Shown here piece after piece: positions 34,998 through 44,395 of a stretch of DNA of 64,000 nucleotides (position 1 is the first letter of the stretch; every line of letters starts with the position of its first letter). The stretch spans positions 96,829-160,828 of the forward strand of contig JAFWEW010000043.1 of assembly GCA_017512725.1 (NCBI GenBank), written 5' to 3'. The notes beneath the pieces were generated by a model. That model worked only from the letters and a program-made list of their open reading frames with translations, was not told where the DNA came from and did no database searches. The stretch comes from Solobacterium sp. Lineage in GTDB: Bacteria; Bacillota_I; Bacilli_A; Erysipelotrichales; Erysipelotrichaceae. The position numbers and the translations under genes are program-made.

Positions 34998-35750
34998 TCA
35001 TATACCGGTACGGTTCTCTTCCATCTGCAGGAATTCGCGGGTACGGTCATACTTAGGATTGGAAAAGAAGGAAGCGGAATCCCCTTCCTCTACGATCACC
35101 CCGTTTTCCATGAAGATCGAACGGGAAGATACATTTTTTGCGAACTCCATTTCATGCGTTACAACGATCATTGTCATGCCCTCTTCGGCAAGACTGCGCA
35201 TAACCGACAGCACTTCTCCGATCAGTTCCGGATCAAGTGCGGAAGTCGGCTCGTCAAAATAAATGATCTGCGGATCAGCGGAAAGCGCCCTCGCGATTGC
35301 GACCCGCTGCTGCTGCCCGCCGGACAGCTGACTGGGGTAATGGGATGCCCGGTCGGCCATGCCGACCTTCTCCAGCAGGCGCATCCCCCGGGCCTCTGCT
35401 TCTTTTTTCTCCATCTTCCGGGCGATGATCAGGCCTTCGGTTACATTCTGAAGCGCCGTTTTGTTCCGGAAGAGATTGTAATTCTGAAAGACAAATCCGG
35501 TGCGCAGCCGGATCGAAGCGATCTCTGCACGGGTGATCGACGAAAGATCATGTGTCACCCCGTCAAAGACCAGCGTTCCGGAATCTGCTTTTTCCAGAAA
35601 ATTGATGCAGCGGAGAAGCGTTGTCTTTCCGCCTCCGGAAGGTCCAAGGACCGCAACGACATCGCCCTTATCGACACTGAGGCTGACGCCTTTCAGCACT
35701 TCGGTTTGTTCAAACCGCTTGTACAGATCATGTACTTCCAGCATTGCCAT
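34998..35750 (-). CDS. Amino-acid ABC transporter ATP-binding protein (GlnQ-like)
   Basis: 250-residue ATPase of a polar amino-acid importer. Walker [10 protein letters not shown] (~residue 34), signature [15 protein letters not shown], Walker [16 protein letters not shown]-loop VVTHEMEFA. Its start overlaps the permease stop (TGATG). No substrate-binding protein gene is adjacent, so the importer presumably uses one encoded elsewhere. Confidence 0.94.
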   Translation of the reverse strand: MAMLEVHDLYKRFEQTEVLKGVSLSVDKGDVVAVLGPSGGGKTTLLRCINFLEKADSGTLVFDGVTHDLSSITRAEIASIRLRTGFVFQNYNLFRNKTALQNVTEGLIIARKMEKKEAEARGMRLLEKVGMADRASHYPSQLSGGQQQRVAIARALSADPQIIYFDEPTSALDPELIGEVLSVMRSLAEEGMTMIVVTHEMEFAKNVSSRSIFMENGVIVEEGDSASFFSNPKYDRTREFLQMEENRTGI

Positions 35751-36418
35751 CAGATCTTATTACCTCCATAGGAATTGAGCCGTTTCTCGCCCCATGCCTG
35801 CACACGGGTCAGAACCGTCGAAAACATCAGATAGATAAATGCCAGTTCCAGATAGAGCGTCATAAACTGGTACGTTCTGCCGGCGATGCGCTGTGCCGCA
35901 AAAAACATCTCGGCGACTGTAATATTGGCCGCAAGGCTGGTATCCTTGACCATTCCGATCAGAGAATTGAACAGCGGCGGGAATGCGGTACGGAATGCCT
36001 GCGGCAGAACGATCCGCGTCATGATCTGAACGTAGTTCATCCCGACACAGTAGCCGGCTTCCATCTGTCCGGCCGGAACCGATTCGATCGCAGCCCGCAT
36101 CGTCTCTGCACAGTAGGCGCCTTCATTGATCGAAAATACGATCACGGCAGCCGGAAATGCGTCAACACGGATGCCGACACTGGGCAGGCCGAAGAAGACA
36201 ACATACAGCTGCACCAGCAGCGGTGTGCCGCGGATCACCCAGATGTAGAACCTGGCAAGTTTTCGAAGTACCGGTACATTTGCGACCTGCACCATAGCAG
36301 TAAGGATTGCGATGATCATCGCAAACGAAAATGAAATCACGGTCAGGGGAATCGTCACCAGCAGACCGGGCATTAATATTTTCAGAAATGAATCAACGAT
36401 CAGATCCCAGATATTCAG
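35750..36418 (-). CDS. Amino-acid ABC transporter permease (apparent CTG start)
   Basis: HisM/GlnP-type permease with about five TM helices and the coupling motif [22 protein letters not shown]. The first ATG (36373) would drop the usual N-terminal segment before LLVTIPLT and has no ribosome-binding site. The frame stays open to a TAG at 36445 with no ATG, GTG or TTG. GAGGAG at 36433-36428 lies 9 nt before a CTG at 36418, giving 222 residues beginning with the expected [14 protein letters not shown]. Start codon CTG is inferred; ATT at 36424 is an alternative. Confidence 0.85.
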   Translation of the reverse strand: MNIWDLIVDSFLKILMPGLLVTIPLTVISFSFAMIIAILTAMVQVANVPVLRKLARFYIWVIRGTPLLVQLYVVFFGLPSVGIRVDAFPAAVIVFSINEGAYCAETMRAAIESVPAGQMEAGYCVGMNYVQIMTRIVLPQAFRTAFPPLFNSLIGMVKDTSLAANITVAEMFFAAQRIAGRTYQFMTLYLELAFIYLMFSTVLTRVQAWGEKRLNSYGGNKI

Positions 36419-36444
36419 ATAAATCAGCTCCTCTATATTGGACT

Positions 36445-36473
36445 ATTCTACCGGAGTATGACCCGCTTGTCTT
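36445..36473 (-). promoter_or_regulatory. Promoter of the amino-acid ABC operon
   Basis: Minus-strand AAGACA (36473-36468), 17 bp, TAGAAT (36450-36445). The predicted start of transcription lies only a few bases before the GAGGAG site, which confines translation initiation to the region of the CTG codon. Confidence 0.55.
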
Positions 36474-36485
36474 GTCCTGTGCCTG

Positions 36486-36520
36486 AAAAAAACCGGATGC
36501 GGTCTCTCCCCCATCCGGTT
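36486..36520 (-). terminator. Terminator after purC
   Basis: Perfect 9-bp stem (36491-36499 with 36512-36520) followed by a T run on the minus strand. Confidence 0.9.
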
Positions 36521-36526
36521 CGTATC

Positions 36527-37396
36527 TCAGAGTGTTTCTCCGGTCAGAAGCGCATAGGCTTCTTCGTATTTCGCAATCGTCTTGTTAATGACGTCCTGCG
36601 GCAGCGTATATCCGCTGTCCGGATTGGCTTTCAGCCAGTCACGGACAAACTGCTTGTCGTAGCTTGGCTGGCTTTTTCCCGGCTCGTAGCCTTCCAGCGG
36701 CCAGAACCGGCTGGAATCCGGTGTCAGCATCTCATCTCCAATTACCACAGTGCCGTTTTCATCCAGGCCAAACTCAAACTTCGTATCGGCAATGATGATA
36801 CCCTTCTTCAATGCGTATTCCGCACAGGCTTTGTAAAGTGCGATGGACGCATCCCTTATCGTTTCCGCATATTCTCTTCCATGTCCGGGGAACTTCTTTT
36901 CCAGCACTTCAACCGACTGTTCAAACGAGATGTTTTCATCATGGTCCCCAAGCTCTGCCTTGGTGCTAGGCGTATAGAGCGGTTCGGGAAGCTGCTGGCA
37001 TTCCTTCAGGCCTTCGGGTAATGGAATGCCACAGACCATTCCGGTTTTCTGGTAGCTTGCCCAGCCGCTTCCGGTGATATAGCCGCGGACGATGCATTCG
37101 ATCGGCAGCATCCTCAGCTTCCGGCACAGCATGGAGCGCCCCTGGAACGCTTCCGTCTGGAAAAACTCCGGCATATCCTTCGTATCCACACTGATCATAT
37201 GGTTCGGCAGAATGTCTTTTGTATAGTCAAACCAGAACCGTGACATTCCGGTCAGGATCTTCCCTTTCCCGGTAATGCGGTTGTTCAGGATCACATCAAA
37301 CGCACTGATGCGGTCGCTTGCGGCAATGATCAGTTGATCTCCGACATCGTAGATCTCCCTGACTTTTCCGCTGGAAACAGGCTGGTATTCTTTCAT
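36527..37396 (-). CDS. purC: Phosphoribosylaminoimidazole-succinocarboxamide synthase
   Basis: SAICAR synthetase of purine biosynthesis. The 289 residues carry SSGKVREIYDVGDQLIIAASDRISAFDV, IVRGYITGSGWASYQ and IADTKFEFGLDENG, all PurC signatures. GGGAGG precedes the ATG at 37396. It follows the lipid-kinase gene by 32 bp and ends the coaD-led operon; no other pur genes are nearby. Confidence 0.96.
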   Translation of the reverse strand: MKEYQPVSSGKVREIYDVGDQLIIAASDRISAFDVILNNRITGKGKILTGMSRFWFDYTKDILPNHMISVDTKDMPEFFQTEAFQGRSMLCRKLRMLPIECIVRGYITGSGWASYQKTGMVCGIPLPEGLKECQQLPEPLYTPSTKAELGDHDENISFEQSVEVLEKKFPGHGREYAETIRDASIALYKACAEYALKKGIIIADTKFEFGLDENGTVVIGDEMLTPDSSRFWPLEGYEPGKSQPSYDKQFVRDWLKANPDSGYTLPQDVINKTIAKYEEAYALLTGETL

Positions 37397-37428
37397 CTTC
37401 AAAAATCCTCCCGCACTATCGTACACCA

Positions 37429-38397
37429 TCAGAAGAGAAGATTCAGCCTCTCCTTCAGAAGATGGATCGTCACATCACTCGACATACAGGAAACCTCCCC
37501 GTCGGTATGGACCCAGACCGGGCGGTCCGTATGGAAATGGAACTCGGCACACCGCTTCTCAAATGCATGCCGTGTTTCAAACTGTCTGCCTTTATATGCC
37601 TTTGGGAACATCGCAAAGAATTTGAGCGGGGTCACGTCATTGACAGCACAGAGATCGAGGATTCCGTCATCGTTTTTCGCATGCGGCCCGAACATGAACC
37701 CACCACCTTCAAACCGGTGATTCATGAGGGCACAGAAGACACAGCGGTCAAAGGAAAGTGTTTTGCCTTCTGCTTCAATGTCACAGCGGAACGTATTCAT
37801 CGCGAATACCGTGCGGATCGCTTCGGCGATATAGATCAGCTTGCCGAGATGGATCCGGTTGAGCGGCTGTTTCATCGGGGAGATATCGACAGTGCGGCAG
37901 ATCTCCGCATCCCAGCCGATGCCGGCACTGACATTGAACCGCATCCGCTTCTCTTCGCGGATCTCCGTCGGGTCAGCTGCCTTTGTGATGGGATCGATCC
38001 GGCAGGACTGATTGTGAAGTACCACTTCCCCGACATCGATCGAGCGTACGGTCTTCCCCTGCAGGATCGTTTTGATCTGCTGTTCCATTGATTCGTGCAT
38101 GCCGATATCGGCCGCCAGATCATTGGCGGAACCGCAGGGAAGAAGCCCCAGACGGACATGCGAAAAATCCGCGATGCCGTTGACCGCTTCATTCATGGAT
38201 CCGTCTCCGCCGACGATCACCAGATTGACATCCCTGCCCTGACTGGTCAGTTCCTGTGTGATTTCCCGGATGCCGTGTTCTTTCGAGGAAAAATGCACTT
38301 CATATTCTGCGCCGGAAAAGCATGGTTCCCACTGTTTCCAGAACTTGGCGGTCTTACCGCCGGCTCCGGCAGGATTTACGATAATTTCGAATTTCAT
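37429..38397 (-). CDS. Diacylglycerol kinase family lipid kinase (DagK/YegS type)
   Basis: 322-residue soluble lipid kinase. NPAGAGGKTAKFW at the N-terminus, the VIVGGDGSMNEAVNG nucleotide-binding motif (~60-75) and LLPCGSANDLA follow the DAGK catalytic pattern. It probably phosphorylates diacylglycerol or a related lipid in phospholipid or lipoteichoic-acid recycling. Its start overlaps the flavin-reductase stop by 4 bp. Confidence 0.9.
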   Translation of the reverse strand: MKFEIIVNPAGAGGKTAKFWKQWEPCFSGAEYEVHFSSKEHGIREITQELTSQGRDVNLVIVGGDGSMNEAVNGIADFSHVRLGLLPCGSANDLAADIGMHESMEQQIKTILQGKTVRSIDVGEVVLHNQSCRIDPITKAADPTEIREEKRMRFNVSAGIGWDAEICRTVDISPMKQPLNRIHLGKLIYIAEAIRTVFAMNTFRCDIEAEGKTLSFDRCVFCALMNHRFEGGGFMFGPHAKNDDGILDLCAVNDVTPLKFFAMFPKAYKGRQFETRHAFEKRCAEFHFHTDRPVWVHTDGEVSCMSSDVTIHLLKERLNLLF

Positions 38398-38960
38398 GGC
38401 TTCTGGATATACTTCTTTCCGCAGGAGAAAGCATCGGCGACAATCTCTGTGATCAGGCGATAGGTATTGGATGCACTGTCAAAACAGACCGGCTGCAGCT
38501 TGGAGAGATCCACCTGCCCGTCGGTCAGGATGGATTCATCCGCACTCATATTGACTACTTCGCCGATCAGAATGTATCCGGTCTTGTCTTCCTGCAGTTC
38601 CTTGACAGTGCATTCCAGGGTCAGCGGATACTGTTCAATGACCGGGGCATCGACAAATTCACTTCGGACCGCCGTAAAGCCGACCGCCTCGATCTTGTTG
38701 GTCTTATGACCGGATTCGATGCCGAAATAATCCGATTCTTCAACCGTATCTTTTGTCGCAAAGCTCACGGTAAATGCCTTCTTGAGAATCAGATTGTCCG
38801 TTGTCTTGTGCTTTGCAAGGGAGACGAAGATCTCGTTGGAATCATACTGACCGCCCCATGCCGCATTCATTGCGTTGGGGGTCCCGTGTTCATCATACGT
38901 TGCAAGGATCAGCACCGGCAGCGGTGTGATGATGGTTTTCCTGCCAAAATTCTTTCTCAT
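38394..38960 (-). CDS. Flavin reductase family protein (flavoredoxin-like)
   Basis: 188-residue FMN-binding split-barrel protein: LPVLILATYDEHGTPNAMNAAW, SFATKDTVEESDYFGIESGHKTNK. Related proteins are flavoredoxins or NAD(P)H:flavin oxidoreductases; electron donor and partner are unknown. Lies 23 bp after coaD. Confidence 0.88.
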   Translation of the reverse strand: MRKNFGRKTIITPLPVLILATYDEHGTPNAMNAAWGGQYDSNEIFVSLAKHKTTDNLILKKAFTVSFATKDTVEESDYFGIESGHKTNKIEAVGFTAVRSEFVDAPVIEQYPLTLECTVKELQEDKTGYILIGEVVNMSADESILTDGQVDLSKLQPVCFDSASNTYRLITEIVADAFSCGKKYIQKP

Positions 38961-38983
38961 GTTTTTCCTCTTTTCTGCGGCGG

Positions 38984-39475
38984 TTACGATTCCGAAAGTT
39001 CCGCAAGCTTTTCGGCAACCTGATCCAGGATCGCAGGAGGAACCATGCCGGAGATATCACCCCGGTTGATGCCGATTTCCTTGACGACACTGGAACTCAG
39101 GAAGGAATATTCCGGTCTTGCGATCAGCAGCATCGTCTCGATCCGGTCATTCAGATACATATTTGCAGTTGCCTGCAGCAGTTCATATTCATAATCCGAT
39201 ACGGCACGGATGCCCCGCACGATTGCAGAAGCACCGATGGATCTGGCATAGTCGACCGTCAGGCCGGTTCCGATCATGACCGTGATGGTTCCATCCAGGT
39301 CTTTCACAGCTGCTTCGATCATCTCCTTTCGCTCCTCTTCGGAAAAGAGACACTTCTTGGACGGGTTGCGCATGATCAGAACGACAACCTCATCAAACAT
39401 GCGGCCGGCCCGTTCTATGATATCGAGATGGCCTTTCGTAATGGGATCAAATGTACCTGGATAGCACGCTTTCAT
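38984..39475 (-). CDS. coaD: Pantetheine-phosphate adenylyltransferase
   Basis: Penultimate enzyme of CoA synthesis. 163 residues with MKACYPGTFDPITKGHLDIIERA (TxGH), RGIRAVSDYEYE, and the ISSSxVKE-type FLSSSVVKEI. GGAAG precedes the ATG. First gene of a minus-strand operon, divergent from ptb. Confidence 0.97.
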   Translation of the reverse strand: MKACYPGTFDPITKGHLDIIERAGRMFDEVVVLIMRNPSKKCLFSEEERKEMIEAAVKDLDGTITVMIGTGLTVDYARSIGASAIVRGIRAVSDYEYELLQATANMYLNDRIETMLLIARPEYSFLSSSVVKEIGINRGDISGMVPPAILDQVAEKLAELSES

Positions 39476-39507
39476 AAACAGACTTCCTTTTCTTCCTTAA
39501 TAATACA

Positions 39508-39536
39508 TTGTTTCTACTATGTGAATATGTTAACAT
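39508..39536 (+). promoter_or_regulatory. ptb-buk-thl promoter with Rex-like operator
   Basis: Plus-strand TTGTTT (39508-39513), 17 bp, TAACAT (39531-39536). Overlapping the spacer and -10 is ATGTGAATATGTTAACAT (39519-39536), which matches the Rex consensus TTGTGAA/TTGTTAA-n4-TTAACAA at 12 of 14 half-site positions. Rex represses fermentation genes until NADH rises. Confidence 0.65.
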
Positions 39537-39578
39537 ATTAGACGGTTAAAAACGAATGTTAGGAGGATAACCATACGC

Positions 39579-40505
39579 ATGAGCAAATCATTTGATGAAC
39601 TGCTTTCCCGGGTGCGTCAGTGCGACAAGAAAGTTCTTTCGGTTGCCTGCGCTCAGGATGAAGCGGTACTGGAAGCAGTTGAAGAAGCCAGACAGCTCGG
39701 CATCGTCGACGTCATTCTTGTCGGAGATGAGCCGAAAATCCGCCAGCTCTGTGACGGACTGAATATCGATCCGGACAACTTCCGGATCATCCACGAAGCA
39801 GACAATGTAGAGGCAAGTCTGAAAGCAGTCAAACTTGTGCATGACGGTGAAGCAGACATGTACATGAAGGGACTGCTCAACACAAAAGACTTTCTTAAGA
39901 GTGTGCTGAACAAGGAAGTCGGTCTCCGTACCGGCAAGCCGCTTTCCCACGTCTGTGTGTTTGAAATCCCGGGCATCGATCACCTGCTGTTTCTGAGTGA
40001 TGTTGCCTTTATGCCTTATCCGACCCTGGAAGACAAGAAAGCAATCATTTCCTATACCACCGACATCGCACGTGCCTGCGGTGTAGAAAAGCCGCATGTT
40101 GCGGTGCTTGCGGCGGTTGAGGTTGTCAACCCGAAAATGCCGGCTACCGTTGAGGCAGAAGAACTGCGCAGACTCGGAGAAGCGGGTGAATTTGGGGGTG
40201 CCGTCGTTGACGGACCGCTGTCACTTGATATCGCACTCTACGAAGAAGCTGCGATCGAAAAAGGTGCACAGGACAGACCGTGTGCCGGCAAGGCAGATAT
40301 TCTCATCTTCCCGGATATCCACGCCGGAAACCTTGTTTACAAGGCACTGGTCCATATGGTCCCGAACATTAAGAACGGAAACATTCTCACCGGTACGAAA
40401 GCTCCGGTCATTCTGACCAGCCGCAGTGATACGAAAGATGTCAAAGTCAATTCGATCGCACTTGCGGCCGTCGTATCCGAGAACATGAAGAAAAACAACG
40501 GCTGA
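39579..40505 (+). CDS. ptb: Phosphate butyryltransferase
   Basis: Converts butyryl-CoA and phosphate to butyryl-phosphate. 308 residues of the phosphotransacetylase/butyryltransferase family (ADMYMKGLLNTKDFLKSVLN, GGAVVDGPLSLDIA, ADILIFPDIHAGNLVYK). Directly followed by butyrate kinase, which distinguishes it from phosphate acetyltransferase. AGGAGG precedes the ATG by 12 nt. Confidence 0.93.
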   Translation: MSKSFDELLSRVRQCDKKVLSVACAQDEAVLEAVEEARQLGIVDVILVGDEPKIRQLCDGLNIDPDNFRIIHEADNVEASLKAVKLVHDGEADMYMKGLLNTKDFLKSVLNKEVGLRTGKPLSHVCVFEIPGIDHLLFLSDVAFMPYPTLEDKKAIISYTTDIARACGVEKPHVAVLAAVEVVNPKMPATVEAEELRRLGEAGEFGGAVVDGPLSLDIALYEEAAIEKGAQDRPCAGKADILIFPDIHAGNLVYKALVHMVPNIKNGNILTGTKAPVILTSRSDTKDVKVNSIALAAVVSENMKKNNG

Positions 40506-40516
40506 GGAGGTACAGT

Positions 40517-41596
40517 ATGTCGTTTAACATTTTAGCTATCAATCCGGGCTCCACATCAACCAAGATCGCCCTCTTCGAAGACAAAGAAAAAGTATCGGAA
40601 ACCGTTCTCGATCACCCTTCTGCGGAAATGGCAAAATTCCCGAAGACCATCGATCAGCTGGATTTCCGCTACAACGTGATCATGAACTATCTGAAAGATG
40701 TCAATTACGACGTCACCAAACTGGATGCCTGCGTCGGCCGCGGCGGCTATCTGCACCCGATCGAAGCCGGTACCTATCTGGTCAATGATGCGATCGTACA
40801 TGATCTGACCATTGCCCTTCATGGCGACCATGCGGCAAACCTCGGCGGCCTTCTGGCAAAGAAGATCGCAGATCCCCTCGGAAAGCCTTCCTATATCGTT
40901 GATCCGACTGCGGTTGATGAGATCACACCGGTTGCCCGGATCTCCGGCATGGCAGACATTTCGAGACGTTCTTTAATCCACGCGCTGAACATCCGTGCGG
41001 TCACCAGAGAATATGCGGAATCGGTCGGCAAGAAGTTCGATGAAGTCACCTGTGTCGTCGCGCATATGGGCGGCGGCTGCACCACCGTCATTATCAAAGA
41101 AGGCAAGTGCATCGATATGTACAACGGCCTTGACGGAGACGGAGCGTTCTCCCCTACCCGTTCCGGTGCTGTTCCGGTCGGCGATCTGATCCGGCTGTGC
41201 TATTCCGGCAAATATCCGACTGTGGACGACATGATGAAACGGGCAGTCGGCGACGCCGGCATCGTGGCATATCTTGGAACCGCAGATATGCGTGAAGTAA
41301 ACAAGATGATCGAAAACGGCGACGAAAAGGCAAAGATCGTCCGTGAGGCATTTATTTACCAGCATGCCAAAGACATCGCTGCACTTGCGACCGTCAACTT
41401 CGGCAAGATCGACGCAACCATCCTTACCGGCGGCATCGCCTATGACAAAGGCATCGTCCAGGGAATAGAAGAACGTGTCGGCTGGATCGCTCCGGTCGTT
41501 GCGATTCCGGGGGAACGTGAAATGATCGCGCTTGCGCTTGGTGCGCTCCGTGTTCTGCAGGGCGAAGAAGAAGCGAAGATTTACGAAAACGAATAA
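40517..41596 (+). CDS. buk: Butyrate kinase
   Basis: Phosphorylates ADP from butyryl-phosphate, the ATP-yielding last step of butyrate formation. 359 residues of the ASKHA fold: [56 protein letters not shown]. 11 bp after ptb with its own GAGGAGG site. Confidence 0.96.
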   Translation: MSFNILAINPGSTSTKIALFEDKEKVSETVLDHPSAEMAKFPKTIDQLDFRYNVIMNYLKDVNYDVTKLDACVGRGGYLHPIEAGTYLVNDAIVHDLTIALHGDHAANLGGLLAKKIADPLGKPSYIVDPTAVDEITPVARISGMADISRRSLIHALNIRAVTREYAESVGKKFDEVTCVVAHMGGGCTTVIIKEGKCIDMYNGLDGDGAFSPTRSGAVPVGDLIRLCYSGKYPTVDDMMKRAVGDAGIVAYLGTADMREVNKMIENGDEKAKIVREAFIYQHAKDIAALATVNFGKIDATILTGGIAYDKGIVQGIEERVGWIAPVVAIPGEREMIALALGALRVLQGEEEAKIYENE

Positions 41597-41607
41597 CAGG
41601 AGAGAAT

Positions 41608-42786
41608 ATGAGAAATGTAGTTATTGCCAGCGCCTGCCGTACTGCAATCGGCAAATTCGGAGGAACCCTGAAGGATGTTCCTGCAGCAGAACTTGGAACC
41701 ATCGTTATCAAAGAAGCCCTGAACCGTGCCGGCATCAAACCGGAGATGGTCGATGAAGTATACATGGGCAATGTCATCCAGGCCGGTACCGGTCAGAACC
41801 CTGCCCGTCAGGCTGCAGTCAACGCCGGGATTCCGGTCGAAGTTCCGGCGATTACGATCAATGTGCTCTGCGGAAGCGGCCTGCACTGCGTCAACCTCGG
41901 CGCAAAGCTGATTGCCATGGGCGACAAAGACATCATTGTCGCCGGCGGTATGGAGAACATGGACATGGCTCCTTACCTGCTGACCAAAGCCCGCTTCGGT
42001 TACCGCATGAATGCCGGAACCGTAGAAGATTCCATGATCAAAGATGCACTGACGGATGCCTTCGGCGGCTACCACATGGGCATCACCGCTGAGAATGTCG
42101 CGGAACAGTGGAACCTCACCAGAGAAGAACTGGATGCCTTCGCGCTGGAGTCACAGACAAAAGCAGAAAAGGCAATCGCAGAAGGAAGATTCAAAGACGA
42201 GATCGTTCCGGTCACCATCAAGACCCGGAAAGGTGATATCGTCTTCGATACCGATGAAGGAAACCGTCCCGGCACCACCATGGAAGCCCTGGCAAAACTG
42301 AAGCCGGCATTCAAGAAAGACGGTGTCGTTACTGCAGGAAATGCCTCCGGCATCAACGACGGCGCGGCTGCCCTCGTAATCATGAGCGAAGAAAAAGCAA
42401 AGGAACTCGGCATCACGCCACTTGCCTACTGGGTAGCGGGCGAGCTTGCCGGTGTCGATCCGAGCATCATGGGCGTCGGTCCGATCTATGCGACCCGCAA
42501 GACCATGGAAAAAGCTGGCTATACCATTGATGACTTTGATCTGATCGAAGCCAACGAGGCATTTGCGGCACAGTCGGTTGCGGTTGAAAAAGACCTGAAG
42601 TGGGATCACTCCAAGCTCAACGTCAACGGCAGCGGCATCGCATTAGGCCATCCGGTCGGCTGTACCGGTGCGCGGATCCTCGTAACCCTGCTGTATGAGA
42701 TGCAGAAGCGGGACTGCAAGAAAGGACTTGCGACCCTGTGTGTCGGCGGCGGCATGGGCTGCGCGGCAATCGTAGAGCGCAGATAA
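41608..42786 (+). CDS. thl: Acetyl-CoA C-acetyltransferase (thiolase), copy in the ptb-buk operon
   Basis: Condenses two acetyl-CoA to acetoacetyl-CoA. 392 residues with the nucleophile Cys in [13 protein letters not shown] (~88), [27 protein letters not shown] (His) and the C-terminal CVGGGMGCA (second Cys). A clear paralogue of the thiolase at 51999-53186. Its pairing with ptb-buk rather than crt-hbd is unusual. Followed by a strong terminator. Confidence 0.95.
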   Translation: MRNVVIASACRTAIGKFGGTLKDVPAAELGTIVIKEALNRAGIKPEMVDEVYMGNVIQAGTGQNPARQAAVNAGIPVEVPAITINVLCGSGLHCVNLGAKLIAMGDKDIIVAGGMENMDMAPYLLTKARFGYRMNAGTVEDSMIKDALTDAFGGYHMGITAENVAEQWNLTREELDAFALESQTKAEKAIAEGRFKDEIVPVTIKTRKGDIVFDTDEGNRPGTTMEALAKLKPAFKKDGVVTAGNASGINDGAAALVIMSEEKAKELGITPLAYWVAGELAGVDPSIMGVGPIYATRKTMEKAGYTIDDFDLIEANEAFAAQSVAVEKDLKWDHSKLNVNGSGIALGHPVGCTGARILVTLLYEMQKRDCKKGLATLCVGGGMGCAAIVERR

Positions 42787-42855
42787 TCGTTTCAGGTTAA
42801 AACAATCCTACACTGCAGGAAAGCGCACTCTGAAACATTCAAAAAATTGGTTTAT

Positions 42856-42892
42856 AAAAGGCCGGTAATCGTAAATGGTTATCGGCCTTTTT
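42856..42892 (+). terminator. Terminator after ptb-buk-thl
   Basis: 13-bp stem with one G-U pair (42856-42868 with 42879-42891) ending in TTTTT. No gene is seen between 42786 and 42968. Confidence 0.9.
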
Positions 42893-42967
42893 GTATGATT
42901 TCCAACAAACCTAATAGGTTCCATACGCACCGTGACGGCCGCATTACCGGAAAGGAACACTGACCGG

Positions 42968-44395
42968 TTATTGAATACGCTCAATGTAGTATCCGCTGTC
43001 TTCCGGCATAAACACTTCATCGATCCAGTCGCCTGTATCCGGATCATAAACAAACAGGATATAGCCCGGTTTGTACCACTGATATCTGATCCGGTCACCT
43101 AGCTCTGCCGTCTGAGTGCTGAACGATACTTTGATTTCGGTATCGTACATGCGGAATTCCGCATCGGCTTCCGCCAGTGCCGTTACCTTGCCCTGTTCCA
43201 GACGATAGATCCGGTTCCCGGTGTTATCCAGCTGTGGTTCCGAAAAGCCGGCTTCTTTCATAGAAGCGTCCAGCAGATCATTTTCTTCTTCATTCAGCTC
43301 GGATTTGATGATGACTGCAGAATAATCCTGCCGTGCGATCTCCTGGAAATAATGGTCCGCGCCCATGATCTTTGCAAGATAATCGTTCTTCTTGGTTCGG
43401 GAATACTCTGCCCATCCCTCATAGGCAGGATCATTCCGATGATCCGGAAGATCATAATGCGCAGACAGGTATTCTCCCAGATACATCGCTGTCTTTCGGG
43501 CACCGGACAGATTCAGATGGGAATCATCATACGAGAAATCGGAGGACTCCAGCCCGATTTCCTGATCCAGCTCATTCATATTGATAAAGACCGTTCCGGT
43601 TTCTTCGGCAATCGCCTTTACCGAGTTGTAATATCCCTGCTCGGCTTCCCGCTGTGCAGTCGGCGTGACAACGAGTACCAGATTTGTTCCGTTTTCCCTG
43701 CACAGGGAAATGATTTTGCGAAGATAGGTCTCCTGTTTTTCGGAGAGAGGAGTACAGGCATCGTTTTTCTCATAATCCAGATCAACCACGATATTGGAAC
43801 CGTAAACTGCCTCACCGCCTTTGACATTCACGTAGCGTTTACTCCAGGGATAAAACGAGAAATCGCCTTCCAGCAGTTCGGAAAACCGGTCATGGTAGAT
43901 CGGAAGTCCGAGAAACAGTTCGAGCCAGCGTTCCTTCGGTGAGGATACCAGGATGTTCTGAATCTGGTTCCGGCTGATATTCAGGCCAAGCGTATTGGTT
44001 GCCTGGCGCGCTTCATCGCTGTATTCATCCGATAGAACCGCACCATATACATCCATTACAACGACTATTGGATCCTGTGTCTTCAGCGCTTCCGCAATAA
44101 AGTGGTAAGTGCTCCAGAACGGCTGACTGGATCCCCAGAGCTGATAGAAACTGATTCCATGACGATCATATAGTTCCTCCGCCGCAATGTTGTAGCAGGC
44201 ATGGGAACTGCCTGTAAACAGCACATCGATACTGTTTTGCGGCTGTTCATAGAAAATCTTCATTGAGGTGATGCCGTCTTCCCGCTTCATAACAAGCGTG
44301 TCGCGGACCACAAGCCACAGCGAAAAGACCACTCCGCAGAGGAGAATGATACGAATCGATCTTCGGATAAATACAATACGATCAGAATGCCGCAT
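42968..44395 (-). CDS. DltD/AlgX-like SGNH membrane-anchored acyltransferase partner
   Basis: 475 residues with one N-terminal TM helix and an extracytoplasmic SGNH-type domain. LFTGSSHACYNIAAEEL supplies the Ser block, FINMNELDQEIGLE and YDDSHLNLSGARKTAMYLG the Asp-His block. It overlaps the MBOAT gene by 14 bp when started at 44395 (GGGGA site upstream). By analogy with PatA/PatB or AlgI/AlgJ it would move acyl groups, delivered across the membrane by the MBOAT protein, onto a surface glycan. The target polymer is unknown. Confidence 0.75.
   Translation of the reverse strand: MRHSDRIVFIRRSIRIILLCGVVFSLWLVVRDTLVMKREDGITSMKIFYEQPQNSIDVLFTGSSHACYNIAAEELYDRHGISFYQLWGSSQPFWSTYHFIAEALKTQDPIVVVMDVYGAVLSDEYSDEARQATNTLGLNISRNQIQNILVSSPKERWLELFLGLPIYHDRFSELLEGDFSFYPWSKRYVNVKGGEAVYGSNIVVDLDYEKNDACTPLSEKQETYLRKIISLCRENGTNLVLVVTPTAQREAEQGYYNSVKAIAEETGTVFINMNELDQEIGLESSDFSYDDSHLNLSGARKTAMYLGEYLSAHYDLPDHRNDPAYEGWAEYSRTKKNDYLAKIMGADHYFQEIARQDYSAVIIKSELNEEENDLLDASMKEAGFSEPQLDNTGNRIYRLEQGKVTALAEADAEFRMYDTEIKVSFSTQTAELGDRIRYQWYKPGYILFVYDPDTGDWIDEVFMPEDSGYYIERIQ

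Noticed and set aside
33924-35771. 615-codon plus-strand open frame spanning two genes
   Set aside because: Antisense to the AMP-ligase and ABC ATPase, both with full motif sets.
42893-42967. Terminator-like accgg/ccggt dyad after the DltD-like gene
   Set aside because: No T run follows on either strand; stem only 5 bp.
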